A DNA stretch of 7,855 nt from Campylobacteraceae bacterium (GCA_026985495.1 JALSQJ010000201.1:1-7855), one strand, 5' to 3'; shown: positions 1-6,258, counted from the stretch's first letter. Numbers and translations are program-made. The notes: generated by a model not told the origin, from the sequence alone.

Positions 1-1
1 T

Positions 2-214
2 GCAGCTATGTACACATCTGTAAATAGACCAATAGTAACCAACTTTATCTATGGTCTTGGTGGACGTGACTTCTCAATTGAAGAGGCAGAGAGAATCTAT
101 GCCGAGCAACAAGCACATGCTGATGCAGGATATATTACAACAGAGATTCAACAGTTCTCTGGTCTTAGAGGACCAAAACTTGGATTTTTTAAAACGGCAA
201 GAGGGGGTAACTAG
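2..214 (+). CDS. porA: Pyruvate:ferredoxin oxidoreductase alpha subunit, C-terminal end (partial)
   Basis: The reading frame is open from the window edge to a TAG stop and gives the last 70 residues of a larger protein. The fragment (…RPIVTNFIYGLGGRD…, ending …GPKLGFFKTARGGN) looks like the C-terminal tail of the alpha subunit of multi-subunit 2-oxoacid:ferredoxin oxidoreductases. In the complex this subunit carries the pyrimidine-binding part of the thiamine diphosphate site. The gene immediately downstream is the beta subunit: its ATG lies 2 nt after this stop, and its ribosome binding site (GAGGGGG, 201-207) lies inside this gene, so the two are cotranscribed and probably translationally coupled. 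The gamma and delta subunits would be expected upstream, outside the window. Identity rests mostly on the porB neighbour because the fragment itself has no catalytic motif. Confidence 0.85.
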   Translation, partial: AAMYTSVNRPIVTNFIYGLGGRDFSIEEAERIYAEQQAHADAGYITTEIQQFSGLRGPKLGFFKTARGGN

Positions 215-216
215 AA

Positions 217-1170
217 ATGGCAATTACATCAGTAAAGAACTTAAAAGAGTTCTCAACAAATAACGATAGATTTGAGGGAGCTCACACACTATGTCCTGGG
301 TGTGCGCACTCTATGATTGTTAGAGAGTTAATGAACTGTACAGATGATAACTTAGTTATCTCTTCAAATACAGGTTGTTTAGAGGTTTCTACAGCAGTAT
401 ATCCATTTACATCATGGGATACATCTTGGATTCATATCGGTTTTGAAAATGCAGCAACAGCTGTTACAGCTGCACAAGTTATGCATAAAGTACGAAAGAA
501 AAAGGGTAATCTTCAAGACAATGATGCTCCTGTTAAATTTGTAGCATTTGGTGGAGATGGTTCTACTTACGATATTGGTTTCCAATGGCTAAGTGGTGCT
601 ATGGAGAGAGGTCATGACTTTACCTATATCTGTCTTGATAATGAGAACTATGCTAATACAGGTGGACAGAGAAGTTCAGCAACACCAGTAGGGGCTCATA
701 CATCTACAGCACAAGCAGGTACACACTCTTACGGTAAAGAGCAGAAGAAAAAAGATATTGTATCTATTATGGCAGCTCATGGTTCCCCTTATGTAGCACA
801 ACTTGCACCAAATAAGTGGAAAAGTATGGCAAAAGGTTTTCAAAAAGCACTAGAGACAGAGGGACCATGTTTTATTAACACTGTATCTCCATGTTGTACA
901 GAGTGGAAGTTTGACCCAAAAGATACAATTAACCTTACAGACTTGGCAACAGATAGTTTAATGTTCCCAATCTATGAGATTATTGATGGTCATGAGCTTA
1001 ATATTCTTTACCGACCAAAAAATCCAATTCCAGTAGAGGAGTATATGGCAGCTCAAGGGCGTTATAAACACCTATTTAAACCACAATATAGACACATCAT
1101 TGACGAAGTTCAAAAAGATATTGATGCTAAGTGGGATTTACTACAACGTAGAGAAGAGGCTAGACTTTAA
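217..1170 (+). CDS. porB: Pyruvate:ferredoxin oxidoreductase beta subunit
   Basis: This 317-aa protein has the size and motifs of the thiamine-diphosphate-binding beta subunit. It catalyses CoA-dependent oxidation of pyruvate to acetyl-CoA and CO2, or the reverse carboxylation in reductive TCA-cycle organisms, with ferredoxin or flavodoxin as electron partner in the cytoplasm. Visible motifs are CPGC at residues 26-29, Cys54, and a Cys pair at 226-227; together these fit the four cysteine ligands of the proximal [4Fe-4S] cluster. The TPP/Mg motif starts at GGDG (112-115) and continues to the conserved NxxYxNTGGQ stretch (142-151). The start is fixed by a strong Shine-Dalgarno (GAGGGGG) 9 nt upstream and by the tight junction with porA. 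A hairpin follows the stop. Assignment to pyruvate rather than another 2-oxoacid is inferred from overall resemblance to campylobacterial PorB. Confidence 0.95.
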   Translation: MAITSVKNLKEFSTNNDRFEGAHTLCPGCAHSMIVRELMNCTDDNLVISSNTGCLEVSTAVYPFTSWDTSWIHIGFENAATAVTAAQVMHKVRKKKGNLQDNDAPVKFVAFGGDGSTYDIGFQWLSGAMERGHDFTYICLDNENYANTGGQRSSATPVGAHTSTAQAGTHSYGKEQKKKDIVSIMAAHGSPYVAQLAPNKWKSMAKGFQKALETEGPCFINTVSPCCTEWKFDPKDTINLTDLATDSLMFPIYEIIDGHELNILYRPKNPIPVEEYMAAQGRYKHLFKPQYRHIIDEVQKDIDAKWDLLQRREEARL

Positions 1171-1189
1171 GATTTTTTCTCTACTTATA

Positions 1190-1215
1190 AGTCGAATGGA
1201 ACTCTCCATTCGACT
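1190..1215 (+). terminator. Hairpin after porB, probable transcription terminator
   Basis: An 11-bp perfect stem (arms AGTCGAATGGA and TCCATTCGACT) closes a 4-nt loop, 20 nt after the porB stop. The 3' side is only moderately T-rich and has no clean T-run, so this could be a weak intrinsic terminator or a 3'-end stabilising hairpin. A 9-bp direct repeat (CTCTACTTA, 1179-1187 and 1214-1222) flanks it. Confidence 0.6.
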
Positions 1216-1304
1216 CTACTTACTAATTTAATTTCTAAATAAAAATTCAACACTACTTTTAATTTTGTTCTTTTCTATTAATTATTTACAAAGTAACTAT
1301 ATTA

Positions 1305-1313
1305 TGCTATTAT
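1305..1313 (+). promoter_or_regulatory. Extended -10 motif abutting the mobile element
   Basis: TGCTATTAT fits an extended -10 (TGnTATnnT) and lies directly against the left end of the 269-bp element. The same nine bases occur upstream of the antiporter gene at 2763-2771. A transcript from here would start near 1320, cross the whole element and enter the gene at 1611. I infer this is the left half of that gene's promoter before insertion. There is no recognisable -35, which is usual in this phylum. Confidence 0.35.
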
Positions 1314-1345
1314 TAACCTGAGTTCGACGGAATACCATAGCCACA
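1314..1345 (+). repeat. Left terminal inverted repeat of the element
   Basis: Starts TAACCTGAGTTCGACGG and is the reverse complement of 1551-1582 except at position 1341. Its GC-containing core contrasts with the AT-rich surroundings, as expected for a transposase recognition end. Confidence 0.85.
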
Positions 1346-1346
1346 A

Positions 1347-1445
1347 AAGTCTAAAAATAGGTAAGGTTTCCAAAATTAAATTTGTAGGACTAGCCGTAGC
1401 TAATTCAAGAATTTTATTTAGGAAAGATTGCCTATTTTTAGACTT
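1347..1445. repeat. Imperfect palindrome A inside the element
   Basis: Arms 1347-1381 and 1411-1445 are reverse complements at 30 of 35 positions by hand alignment, with the outer 15 bp perfect (AAGTCTAAAAATAGG). The 29-nt loop contains a further TAGC/GCTA mini-stem (1391-1394 with 1399-1402) at nearly the same centre. Confidence 0.8.
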
Positions 1446-1454
1446 CCCTTTGGG

Positions 1455-1549
1455 TTTTACGAGGTTTCCCATATGCTTAGACACATTTTTTTGAATTAAC
1501 CAGTTAGTCCTGCAAAAATGTGACATTGCCTATGAAAAACCTCGTAAAA
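1455..1549. repeat. Imperfect palindrome B inside the element
   Basis: Arms 1455-1490 and 1514-1549 are reverse complements at about 29 of 36 positions. This includes a perfect 13-bp outer stem (TTTTACGAGGTTT) and a perfect 9-bp inner stem (CACATTTTT). The 23-nt loop holds a TAAC/GTTA mini-stem. Read on the minus strand, the loop core resembles the loop of palindrome A on the plus strand (TGyAGGACTA … TAATTCAA). Confidence 0.8.
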
Positions 1550-1550
1550 T

Positions 1551-1582
1551 TGTGACTATGGTATTCCGTCGAACTCAGGTTA
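1551..1582 (-). repeat. Right terminal inverted repeat of the element
   Basis: Reverse complement of 1314-1345 with a single mismatch. It ends 28 nt before the start codon of the downstream gene, so the element forms the immediate upstream region of that gene. Confidence 0.85.
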
Positions 1583-1583
1583 T

Positions 1584-1589
1584 TATAAT
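1584..1589 (+). promoter_or_regulatory. Possible -10 box for the 214-aa gene
   Basis: A perfect TATAAT lies 21 nt upstream of the ATG at 1611, just outside the right repeat and partly inside the putative TTAT duplication. No -35 match is visible in the element end. A transcript from here would have a leader of roughly 15 nt containing the AAGG ribosome binding site near 1600. Confidence 0.4.
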
Positions 1590-1610
1590 TATGGGAAAAA
1601 AGGTAAAAAG

Positions 1611-2255
1611 ATGAGCAAATTGGTTAAACCTATTGAGTATGCTGCATCACAAGGTATATCGCGTCAGGCTGTTTATGCAAAGATTAAAAAAGGAACATTA
1701 GAGTCAAAAACAGTTGATGGAAAAATCTATATTGTGGTAGATGAAGTAGTATCAAAAGAGGATAAGATAGAGAGTCAAAAAGAGGATATACCTGGAAACT
1801 TGGTAGATGTTAAAGAACTTTTAGAGTCAAAAGAGCAGACAATCTCTGTACTAAAAGAGAGTATTTCAGATTTGAAACATACTAATACAGAGATAAATAC
1901 CACACTTAGGGGTGAAATTGAGCTACTAAAACAGGTTTTTACTGAGATGCGAAATCTATATGTTAAGCAGGTTGATTATATGGTGATTAATAAGAAAAAA
2001 GAGTTAGAGAAACAGTCAGAACCTATTGAAGCCATCTCTTTAAAAGAGGTTGAGTTTGAAGAGGAGGAGTGCTGGATAACGCTTGATGAGTTTTTTGAAA
2101 GATGTAAAATAACTAAAGATAAGCGTAAAGCTAAGGTTGTAAAACGACTTAGAAAAGCATTTATGCGTGATGATGAGAGAATAAAAATAGAAAATGATAC
2201 TATTTTTGTAAGTTGTTATCACTACTATGAAGATATTTTAAATAAGAAAAAATAG
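1611..2255 (+). CDS. HTH / coiled-coil protein, possibly DNA-binding (DUF3972-like?)
   Basis: This 214-aa protein has three parts. Residues 1-45 look like a small helix-turn-helix followed by a beta-wing (ISRQAVYAKIKKGTL … VDGKIYIV), of the type found in excisionase/MerR-like DNA-binding domains. Residues about 66-132 are charged and heptad-like, predicting a long coiled coil. Residues about 153-210 form a mixed lysine-rich and aromatic domain (CWITLDEFFERCK … FVSCYHYYEDIL). The layout is reminiscent of campylobacterial DUF3972 proteins and of single-protein plasmid segregation factors such as pSK1 Par, but I cannot assign either. A role in DNA binding is inferred. It has its own AAGG ribosome binding site, and its upstream region is formed by the inserted 269-bp element. 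No partner gene is apparent; the next gene is 84 nt away. Confidence 0.85.
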   Translation: MSKLVKPIEYAASQGISRQAVYAKIKKGTLESKTVDGKIYIVVDEVVSKEDKIESQKEDIPGNLVDVKELLESKEQTISVLKESISDLKHTNTEINTTLRGEIELLKQVFTEMRNLYVKQVDYMVINKKKELEKQSEPIEAISLKEVEFEEEECWITLDEFFERCKITKDKRKAKVVKRLRKAFMRDDERIKIENDTIFVSCYHYYEDILNKKK

Positions 2256-2339
2256 ATATATTTTTGTAATTAGTGCTATATTTAAATATAATTTTAATAT
2301 AATAAACTAAAATTTATATTTAAGGTTAAATTTATAATT

Positions 2340-2756
2340 ATGAAAAAAGTAATATTATTCTCTCTATTCCTTGTTTTTACACAGCTAGATGCAACAAATA
2401 TACAACGAATATATAACTATCGAGAGTATAAAAATGTTTATACTCAATACAATATTGGGTTGCGTTTTAAACATGCAACACCAACAAGAACCAACCAACA
2501 AAATGCATTTAAGTATCTACATAAATCAGCACTCAAAGGGCATGTTCTTGCTCAATATGAGTTGGCACTTATGTTTCACTATGGAAAGGGTGTTAGACAA
2601 AATGCTGAACTTGCACGACTTTGGTTTACTAGAGCAGCAAAAAAAGGTCACCCAAAAGCACAAGATATTCTCTATCGATTCTATTCGGCTAAAAAGCCAA
2701 GATATAACCAGCTAAGTGGTGCAAGATATAGTCAAATTTTTAGAACATATAGATAA
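2340..2756 (+). CDS. Small secreted Sel1-repeat protein
   Basis: This 138-aa protein begins with a signal peptide (residues 1-18, basic MKK then a hydrophobic core, likely cleavage after …LDA). Two Sel1-like (TPR-related) repeats follow at about 36-71 and 72-107. The second is near-consensus, with AQYELALMFHYGKGV followed by AxxWFTRAAKKGHPKAQ; the first has a degenerate linker (KHATPTRTNQQN). A basic, Tyr-rich tail follows (116-138). Sel1-repeat proteins are usually periplasmic or outer-membrane-facing protein-interaction scaffolds, and there is no lipobox cysteine here. TAAGG (2320-2324) is a plausible ribosome binding site, though its spacing is long. The 84-nt upstream gap is nearly pure AT. 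The specific function is unknown. It appears monocistronic, and no partner can be inferred from the neighbours. Confidence 0.85.
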   Translation: MKKVILFSLFLVFTQLDATNIQRIYNYREYKNVYTQYNIGLRFKHATPTRTNQQNAFKYLHKSALKGHVLAQYELALMFHYGKGVRQNAELARLWFTRAAKKGHPKAQDILYRFYSAKKPRYNQLSGARYSQIFRTYR

Positions 2757-2762
2757 GAGTTT

Positions 2763-2771
2763 TGCTATTAT
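2763..2771 (+). promoter_or_regulatory. Possible extended -10 promoter of the antiporter gene
   Basis: TGCTATTAT matches an extended -10 and lies about 40 nt upstream of the ATG at 2811, just after the stop of the Sel1-repeat gene. There is no clear -35, which is common in Campylobacterota. Confidence 0.35.
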
Positions 2772-2810
2772 TTCTTAATTAATTTAAATTATTATTTTTA
2801 AGGAATTTTC

Positions 2811-3881
2811 ATGAAAGCTTTATCTAAAGAGTATGCACTTTTTATCTCTCTTATTACTTTAGGAATTTTTATTCTCTATGAAGATAGATTAGCTCAAACT
2901 AACATAGGAAACATAGTAGGTTTCCTAATTCTCTTTGCAGTTATTGTCTATACATCATTGGCTGTTGCTCATCATGCAGAGCTATTAGCAGAAAAGTTTG
3001 GTGAGCCTTACGGTACACTCATCTTGACCATGTCTGCTGTTACTGTTGAAGTGATGATTATTGCTATTATGATGCTTCATGCCCATAACCCTGTATTAGC
3101 AAGAGATACCATCTATTCAGCAATTATGTTGGATATAAATGCTCTTTTAGGTGTAGCAGCAATTATTGGTGGACTCAAGTTTGGAGAGCAACCTTACAAT
3201 ATCGACTCTTCTAACTCCTATCTCTCTATGTTGTTGGTAGCTATTGGTCTTGCCATGGTTATGCCCCATCTCATAGATGCCTCTCATCACACTGCTTATA
3301 TGTGGTTTATTGTCGTTATTTTTATCCTTCTATATATGGTCTTTACTAAAATTCAACTAAAAAATCATAAATACTTTTTTGAATATAGAACTGAAGAGAG
3401 TGAGAGTTGTGAGACCCATTGCTCTACATATATAAATGGTTGGTACCATTCGTTTCTACTTTTGGTATATATTTTACTTATTGGTTTTATGTCAGAAATT
3501 CTTGCTGTTTTTATGGAACATAGCTTAGAGTATTTAGAACTCCCTTTAGCATTAGGTGCAGTAGGTGTCGCACTCATCTCAGCCTCTCCTGAACTGATTG
3601 TTGCATTTAGGGCAGCACTAAAAAACAGTATGCAGACCGTTATTAACATTGCGTTAGGTGCATCATTGGCAACTGTTTTATTGACCGTACCATCGGTAAT
3701 TATTATCTCTTATTTTGCAGGTTTAGAGTTAAATTTAGCCCTAACATCTATGCAGAGTATGCTATTGGGGTTGACACTTCTGGTAAGTATTGTAAACTTT
3801 AATGATGGAGAGACAAATATGTTAGAGGGCTTCTTGCACTTTATTCTGTTTATTGTTTTTGCTTTTGTGTTGTTTTTGTAA
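2811..3881 (+). CDS. chaA: ChaA/CAX-family calcium (sodium):proton antiporter
   Basis: This 356-aa integral membrane protein has about 10-11 hydrophobic segments and matches the Ca2+:cation antiporter family in length (E. coli ChaA is 366 aa). Two inverted alpha-repeats are visible. Repeat 1 is HHAELLAEKFGEPYGTLIL followed by VEV (residues 54-81), with the expected acidic Glu80. Repeat 2 is ASPELIVAFRAALKNSMQ followed by NIALGASLATVLLTVP (258-294), with Glu261. A hydrophilic, acidic loop at about 190-210 joins the halves, as in ChaA. The expected role is export of Ca2+ and possibly Na+/K+ in exchange for protons at the inner membrane; the ion preference cannot be read from sequence. The loop contains CETHC (200-204), which is unusual. 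AAGGA lies 6 nt before the ATG. It is probably transcribed alone. Confidence 0.9.
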   Translation: MKALSKEYALFISLITLGIFILYEDRLAQTNIGNIVGFLILFAVIVYTSLAVAHHAELLAEKFGEPYGTLILTMSAVTVEVMIIAIMMLHAHNPVLARDTIYSAIMLDINALLGVAAIIGGLKFGEQPYNIDSSNSYLSMLLVAIGLAMVMPHLIDASHHTAYMWFIVVIFILLYMVFTKIQLKNHKYFFEYRTEESESCETHCSTYINGWYHSFLLLVYILLIGFMSEILAVFMEHSLEYLELPLALGAVGVALISASPELIVAFRAALKNSMQTVINIALGASLATVLLTVPSVIIISYFAGLELNLALTSMQSMLLGLTLLVSIVNFNDGETNMLEGFLHFILFIVFAFVLFL

Positions 3882-3923
3882 TTTTTCATAGATACATTTG
3901 GAAAATAAAGAACCCCAAAGAGT

Positions 3924-3937
3924 TTTTTTGATAAAAT
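3924..3937 (+). promoter_or_regulatory. rpsT promoter (T-run plus GATAAAAT)
   Basis: TTTTTTGATAAAAT is the T-rich stretch plus -10 arrangement typical of strong campylobacterial promoters. Transcription would start near 3944 and give a leader of about 60 nt before rpsT. The leader contains a short CTCTT/AAGAG hairpin (3953-3957 with 3964-3968) that could take part in S20 autoregulation, though five base pairs is weak evidence. Confidence 0.6.
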
Positions 3938-4003
3938 TCGCCAAATTATAGACTCTTCTAACAAAGAGCTAACATCAAACGTACCAAACAAAGGACATAT
4001 AAC

Positions 4004-4270
4004 ATGGCACATCATCAGTCAACGATTAAAAGAATCAGACAAACTGCTAAAAGAACAGAGAGAAATAGATACTATAGAACAAGATTTAAAAATATTGTTA
4101 AAGCTGTAGTTGTAGCTGTAGAAGCAAATGATAAAGCAGCTGCAGAAGAGGCATTTAAAGTTGCTAACAAGCAGATTCATAAAATGGTAAGTAAAGGTTT
4201 TATTAAAAAAGGTACTGCTGCTAGAAAAGTAAGTAGGCTTAACCTTATGGTTAATAAAATTGCTGCTTAA
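4004..4270 (+). CDS. rpsT: 30S ribosomal protein S20
   Basis: This 88-aa, strongly basic, largely helical protein starts [21 protein letters not shown], a clear S20 signature, and ends with the expected [10 protein letters not shown] … motif. S20 binds 16S rRNA near the 5' domain and helix 44 and assembles early into the small subunit. Length is normal for the family. AAGGA (3991-3995) lies 8 nt before the ATG. It is followed by a hairpin and then prfA on the same strand 81 nt later. As I recall, the rpsT-prfA neighbourhood also occurs in Campylobacter, which supports the taxonomic reading. Confidence 0.98.
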   Translation: MAHHQSTIKRIRQTAKRTERNRYYRTRFKNIVKAVVVAVEANDKAAAEEAFKVANKQIHKMVSKGFIKKGTAARKVSRLNLMVNKIAA

Positions 4271-4291
4271 TTAGCAACTCCCTTTTTTTGA

Positions 4292-4324
4292 GTGACCACA
4301 ATTTGGTCACCTCTAGTAATTTTT
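4292..4324 (+). terminator. Hairpin between rpsT and prfA
   Basis: A 7-bp stem (GTGACCA / TGGTCAC, 4292-4298 with 4304-4310) has a 5-nt loop and is followed after 10 nt by a short T-run. A T-run also precedes it (4283-4289). The T-tract is displaced, so termination would be partial. It probably attenuates read-through from the strong rpsT promoter into prfA. Confidence 0.5.
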
Positions 4325-4351
4325 CAGAAATCCCACTAACTAGGTTCTACT

Positions 4352-5419
4352 ATGTTTAAAGAAAAACTCCAACCCTTTATTGACCGTTATGATGAAATTA
4401 ACACACTGTTAAGTTCTCCCGATATTGCTTCAGATATTAAAAAAATGACAGACTTAGGTCGTGAGCAGTCAAAACTTAGTAAATTGGTAGAGAAAGCAAA
4501 TGAGTACATATCAACAGCAGAAGCGATAGAAGAGAACAGAGAGCTTTTAGGTGATGCAGAACTTGGTGATCTTGCAAAAGAGGAACTCTCTGAATTAGAG
4601 CCATTGTTACCAAAATTGGAGGATGAGATTAAAGTTCTTATGATTCCTTCTGACCCAAATGATGATAAAAATATTATTTTAGAACTTAGAGCAGGGGCTG
4701 GAGGTGATGAAGCAGCACTTTTTGTAGCAGATGTTTTTAAAATGTATCTACGTTATGCTGAAACTGTTGGCTGGAGAGTTGAAATTATATCCTCTTCAGA
4801 TGGAACAGCTGGTGGATATAAAGAGATGATTGCTCAAATTAGTGGTGAGGGAGTATATTCTCAACTAAAATTTGAAGCAGGAATCCACCGTGTTCAGCGT
4901 GTGCCAGATACGGAAACACAAGGGCGTGTTCATACCTCTGCTATTACTGTGGCAGTTATTCCAGAAGTAGATGATGTTGAGGTAGAGTTAAAGCCAAACG
5001 ACATTAAAATGGACGTTTACCGTTCAAGTGGGTGTGGTGGTCAGTCGGTTAATACAACAGACTCAGCTGTACGATTAACACACATTCCTACAGGTATTGT
5101 AGCTGCCATTCAAGATGAGAAATCACAACATAAAAACCGTGACAAAGCTATGAAAGTTCTTAAAGCTAGAGTCTATGATGCTTACCTTCAAGAGCAGTTA
5201 GATGAGACTTCAGCACAAAGAAAACTACAAGTAGGAACAGGTTCACGTTCAGAGAAGATTAGAACTTATAACTATCCTCAAAACCGTTTAACAGACCATA
5301 GAATTGACTTAACACTCTATTCATTAGACCGAATTATGAATGATGGAAATTTAAAATTGGTATTAGACCCGTTAAATACACATGCTCAAGCAGAAGCGAT
5401 TAAGGAAGCTGGGCTTTAA
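4352..5419 (+). CDS. prfA: Peptide chain release factor 1
   Basis: This 355-aa class I release factor is of normal family length. It recognises UAA and UAG stop codons in the ribosomal A site and triggers peptidyl-tRNA hydrolysis. The GGQ catalytic motif is at 229-231 ([11 protein letters not shown]), where the Gln is the usual PrmC methylation target. The codon-recognition tripeptide PxT is PDT at 185-187 ([10 protein letters not shown]), which marks RF1 rather than RF2 (SPF). Domain 1 (about 1-100) is helical, and the AGAGGDEA signature lies at 114-121. The ribosome binding site is weak (TAGG at 4341-4344), so expression may partly depend on rpsT read-through. The stop is followed closely by a hairpin separating it from the convergent gene. 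Confidence 0.97.
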   Translation: MFKEKLQPFIDRYDEINTLLSSPDIASDIKKMTDLGREQSKLSKLVEKANEYISTAEAIEENRELLGDAELGDLAKEELSELEPLLPKLEDEIKVLMIPSDPNDDKNIILELRAGAGGDEAALFVADVFKMYLRYAETVGWRVEIISSSDGTAGGYKEMIAQISGEGVYSQLKFEAGIHRVQRVPDTETQGRVHTSAITVAVIPEVDDVEVELKPNDIKMDVYRSSGCGGQSVNTTDSAVRLTHIPTGIVAAIQDEKSQHKNRDKAMKVLKARVYDAYLQEQLDETSAQRKLQVGTGSRSEKIRTYNYPQNRLTDHRIDLTLYSLDRIMNDGNLKLVLDPLNTHAQAEAIKEAGL

Positions 5420-5424
5420 TATTG

Positions 5425-5446
5425 TGAACCCAAGAGATTGGGTTCA
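5425..5446. terminator. Hairpin between convergent prfA and the 266-aa gene
   Basis: A 9-bp perfect stem (TGAACCCAA / TTGGGTTCA) with a GAGA tetraloop lies 6 nt after the prfA stop and 12 nt beyond the stop of the minus-strand gene. Neither side has a long T-run, but the position suggests a shared bidirectional 3'-end structure. Confidence 0.6.
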
Positions 5447-5457
5447 GAAGTTTAAGC

Positions 5458-6258
5458 TTATTTATAAGCTCTTTTGATATCTTTTTCAATTTGGTCTGGA
5501 ACAGACGCAATCTTCATAAACTCCCCCATACTTAATAGTGGTAATGAGAGTGCAAGGTAGTACTTAGGGTCTAACATTTGAACAGCATTTCCATATACCA
5601 TCGATTGGTAAGGTAAAAGCTGAGCATTCCTCTCTTGATTAAGTGTTTTTAGAAATTTATTAGTTTCTCCCTTTAGGTTATGTCCTACCAGTATCAATCC
5701 ATTTGGAAGAGTTAATGTGTAAGCAACATATTTATTTTTAGCTGTTACTTTTTTAGCCAAACCTTTCCCCTCTTTTACAGTGATGGTATCTGCTAATTTT
5801 GGCATACCAAACATAAAATGGTACTCTGCTAAATCTGAAAAGTCTGTCTTTTGGTTAGAACCTTTAAGTGAACCAAGTGCTTTTTCTAAAGCATTTACAG
5901 TAGCTTTAAATTGTCCATATTTGTATTTATCTCCAAGATAAGCAGCACCAAGGTAGGAAGGGTTTTGAACACGAACCTCTTTTGCTCCTACATTGACATT
6001 AATGACAGCCATGTATGTATTGGTAGCTTTAAGCTCGTCATTGGTAATACTTAATATCTTGTGACCTGCTATAGGCGTGGTTGTTGCTAAGATTTTAAAA
6101 CCATTTTTTGTTAGTTTTGACTTAACATCGTTGACCGATTGTGCAGGAGTAACATAGTGAGCAGATATTTTATCTGGAGTTTTGCCAAAGTCAAAAGCAA
6201 GGGCATTGGTTGTCAGTATAACAGCTGTTGTTATACATAAAGTAAGCATTTTTTTCAT
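5458..6258 (-). CDS. Secreted protein of unknown function, possible tandem DUF302-like domains
   Basis: This 266-aa protein has a clear signal peptide (MKKMLTLC then a hydrophobic core, likely cleavage after NALA at residue 21), so it should be periplasmic. Two regions share a loose pattern: an alternating helix/strand stretch, a beta strand containing V-V or VY, then a Pro-Lys/Ser-Tyr motif (VRVQNPSYLGAAYL at about 95-108 and VQMLDPKYYLALSLP at about 227-241). This recalls DUF302 domains, which bind small ligands in some structures, but the match is by eye only. There is no cysteine in the mature part, so a redox or metal-thiolate role is unlikely. A good AAGGA lies 5-6 nt before the ATG. 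It is preceded on the same strand by the membrane-protein gene 92 nt away, probably a separate transcript. Confidence 0.85.
   Translation of the reverse strand: MKKMLTLCITTAVILTTNALAFDFGKTPDKISAHYVTPAQSVNDVKSKLTKNGFKILATTTPIAGHKILSITNDELKATNTYMAVINVNVGAKEVRVQNPSYLGAAYLGDKYKYGQFKATVNALEKALGSLKGSNQKTDFSDLAEYHFMFGMPKLADTITVKEGKGLAKKVTAKNKYVAYTLTLPNGLILVGHNLKGETNKFLKTLNQERNAQLLPYQSMVYGNAVQMLDPKYYLALSLPLLSMGEFMKIASVPDQIEKDIKRAYK

Larger units (their letters stand above)
1314..1582. mobile_element. MITE-like 269-bp element with 32-bp terminal inverted repeats
   Basis: The ends are inverted repeats of 32 bp matching at 31 positions (27 perfect from the tip, then one mismatch, then 4 more). TTAT flanks both sides (1310-1313 and 1583-1586) and may be a target duplication; because the ends read TAACC…GGTTA, a TA duplication is also possible. 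The interior has no transposase-sized frame, which fits a non-autonomous element mobilised in trans. Almost all of the interior is two imperfect palindromes (1347-1445 and 1455-1549), so either strand could fold into a three-way junction. A 74-codon minus-strand frame (1302-1526) runs out through the left repeat into flanking DNA. I do not recognise it as a transposase fragment and think it is incidental. Family unknown. Confidence 0.7.

Noticed and set aside
51..263. 70-codon plus-strand frame overlapping the porA/porB junction
   Set aside because: Shadow of porA and porB in another frame; both real genes are well supported.
1302..1526. 74-codon minus-strand open frame inside the 269-bp element, considered as a transposase fragment
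   Set aside because: It crosses the left terminal repeat into flanking DNA, is confined by the palindromic structure, and shows no motif I recognise. It is more likely a by-product of the element's sequence.
1347..1549. Palindromes considered as integron attC sites or a CRISPR array
   Set aside because: There is no convincing RYYYAAC…GTTRRRY pair at the stem bases, no integrase gene, and no regularly spaced direct repeats.
2277..2290. 14-bp palindrome TATATTTAAATATA between the 214-aa gene and the Sel1-repeat gene
   Set aside because: Composed only of A and T in a nearly pure AT gap; such palindromes are expected by chance.
2389..2715. 108-codon plus-strand frame within the Sel1-repeat gene
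   Set aside because: Alternate frame of a gene with signal peptide and Sel1 motifs; the overlapping frame has no recognisable features.
3365..3649. 94-codon minus-strand frame inside the antiporter gene
   Set aside because: Antisense to the strongly supported ChaA-like gene with no family resemblance and no evident ribosome binding site.
3710..4015. 101-codon minus-strand frame across the antiporter 3' end and rpsT promoter
   Set aside because: It runs antisense to a clear promoter and two clear genes, and its translation looks unlike a protein.
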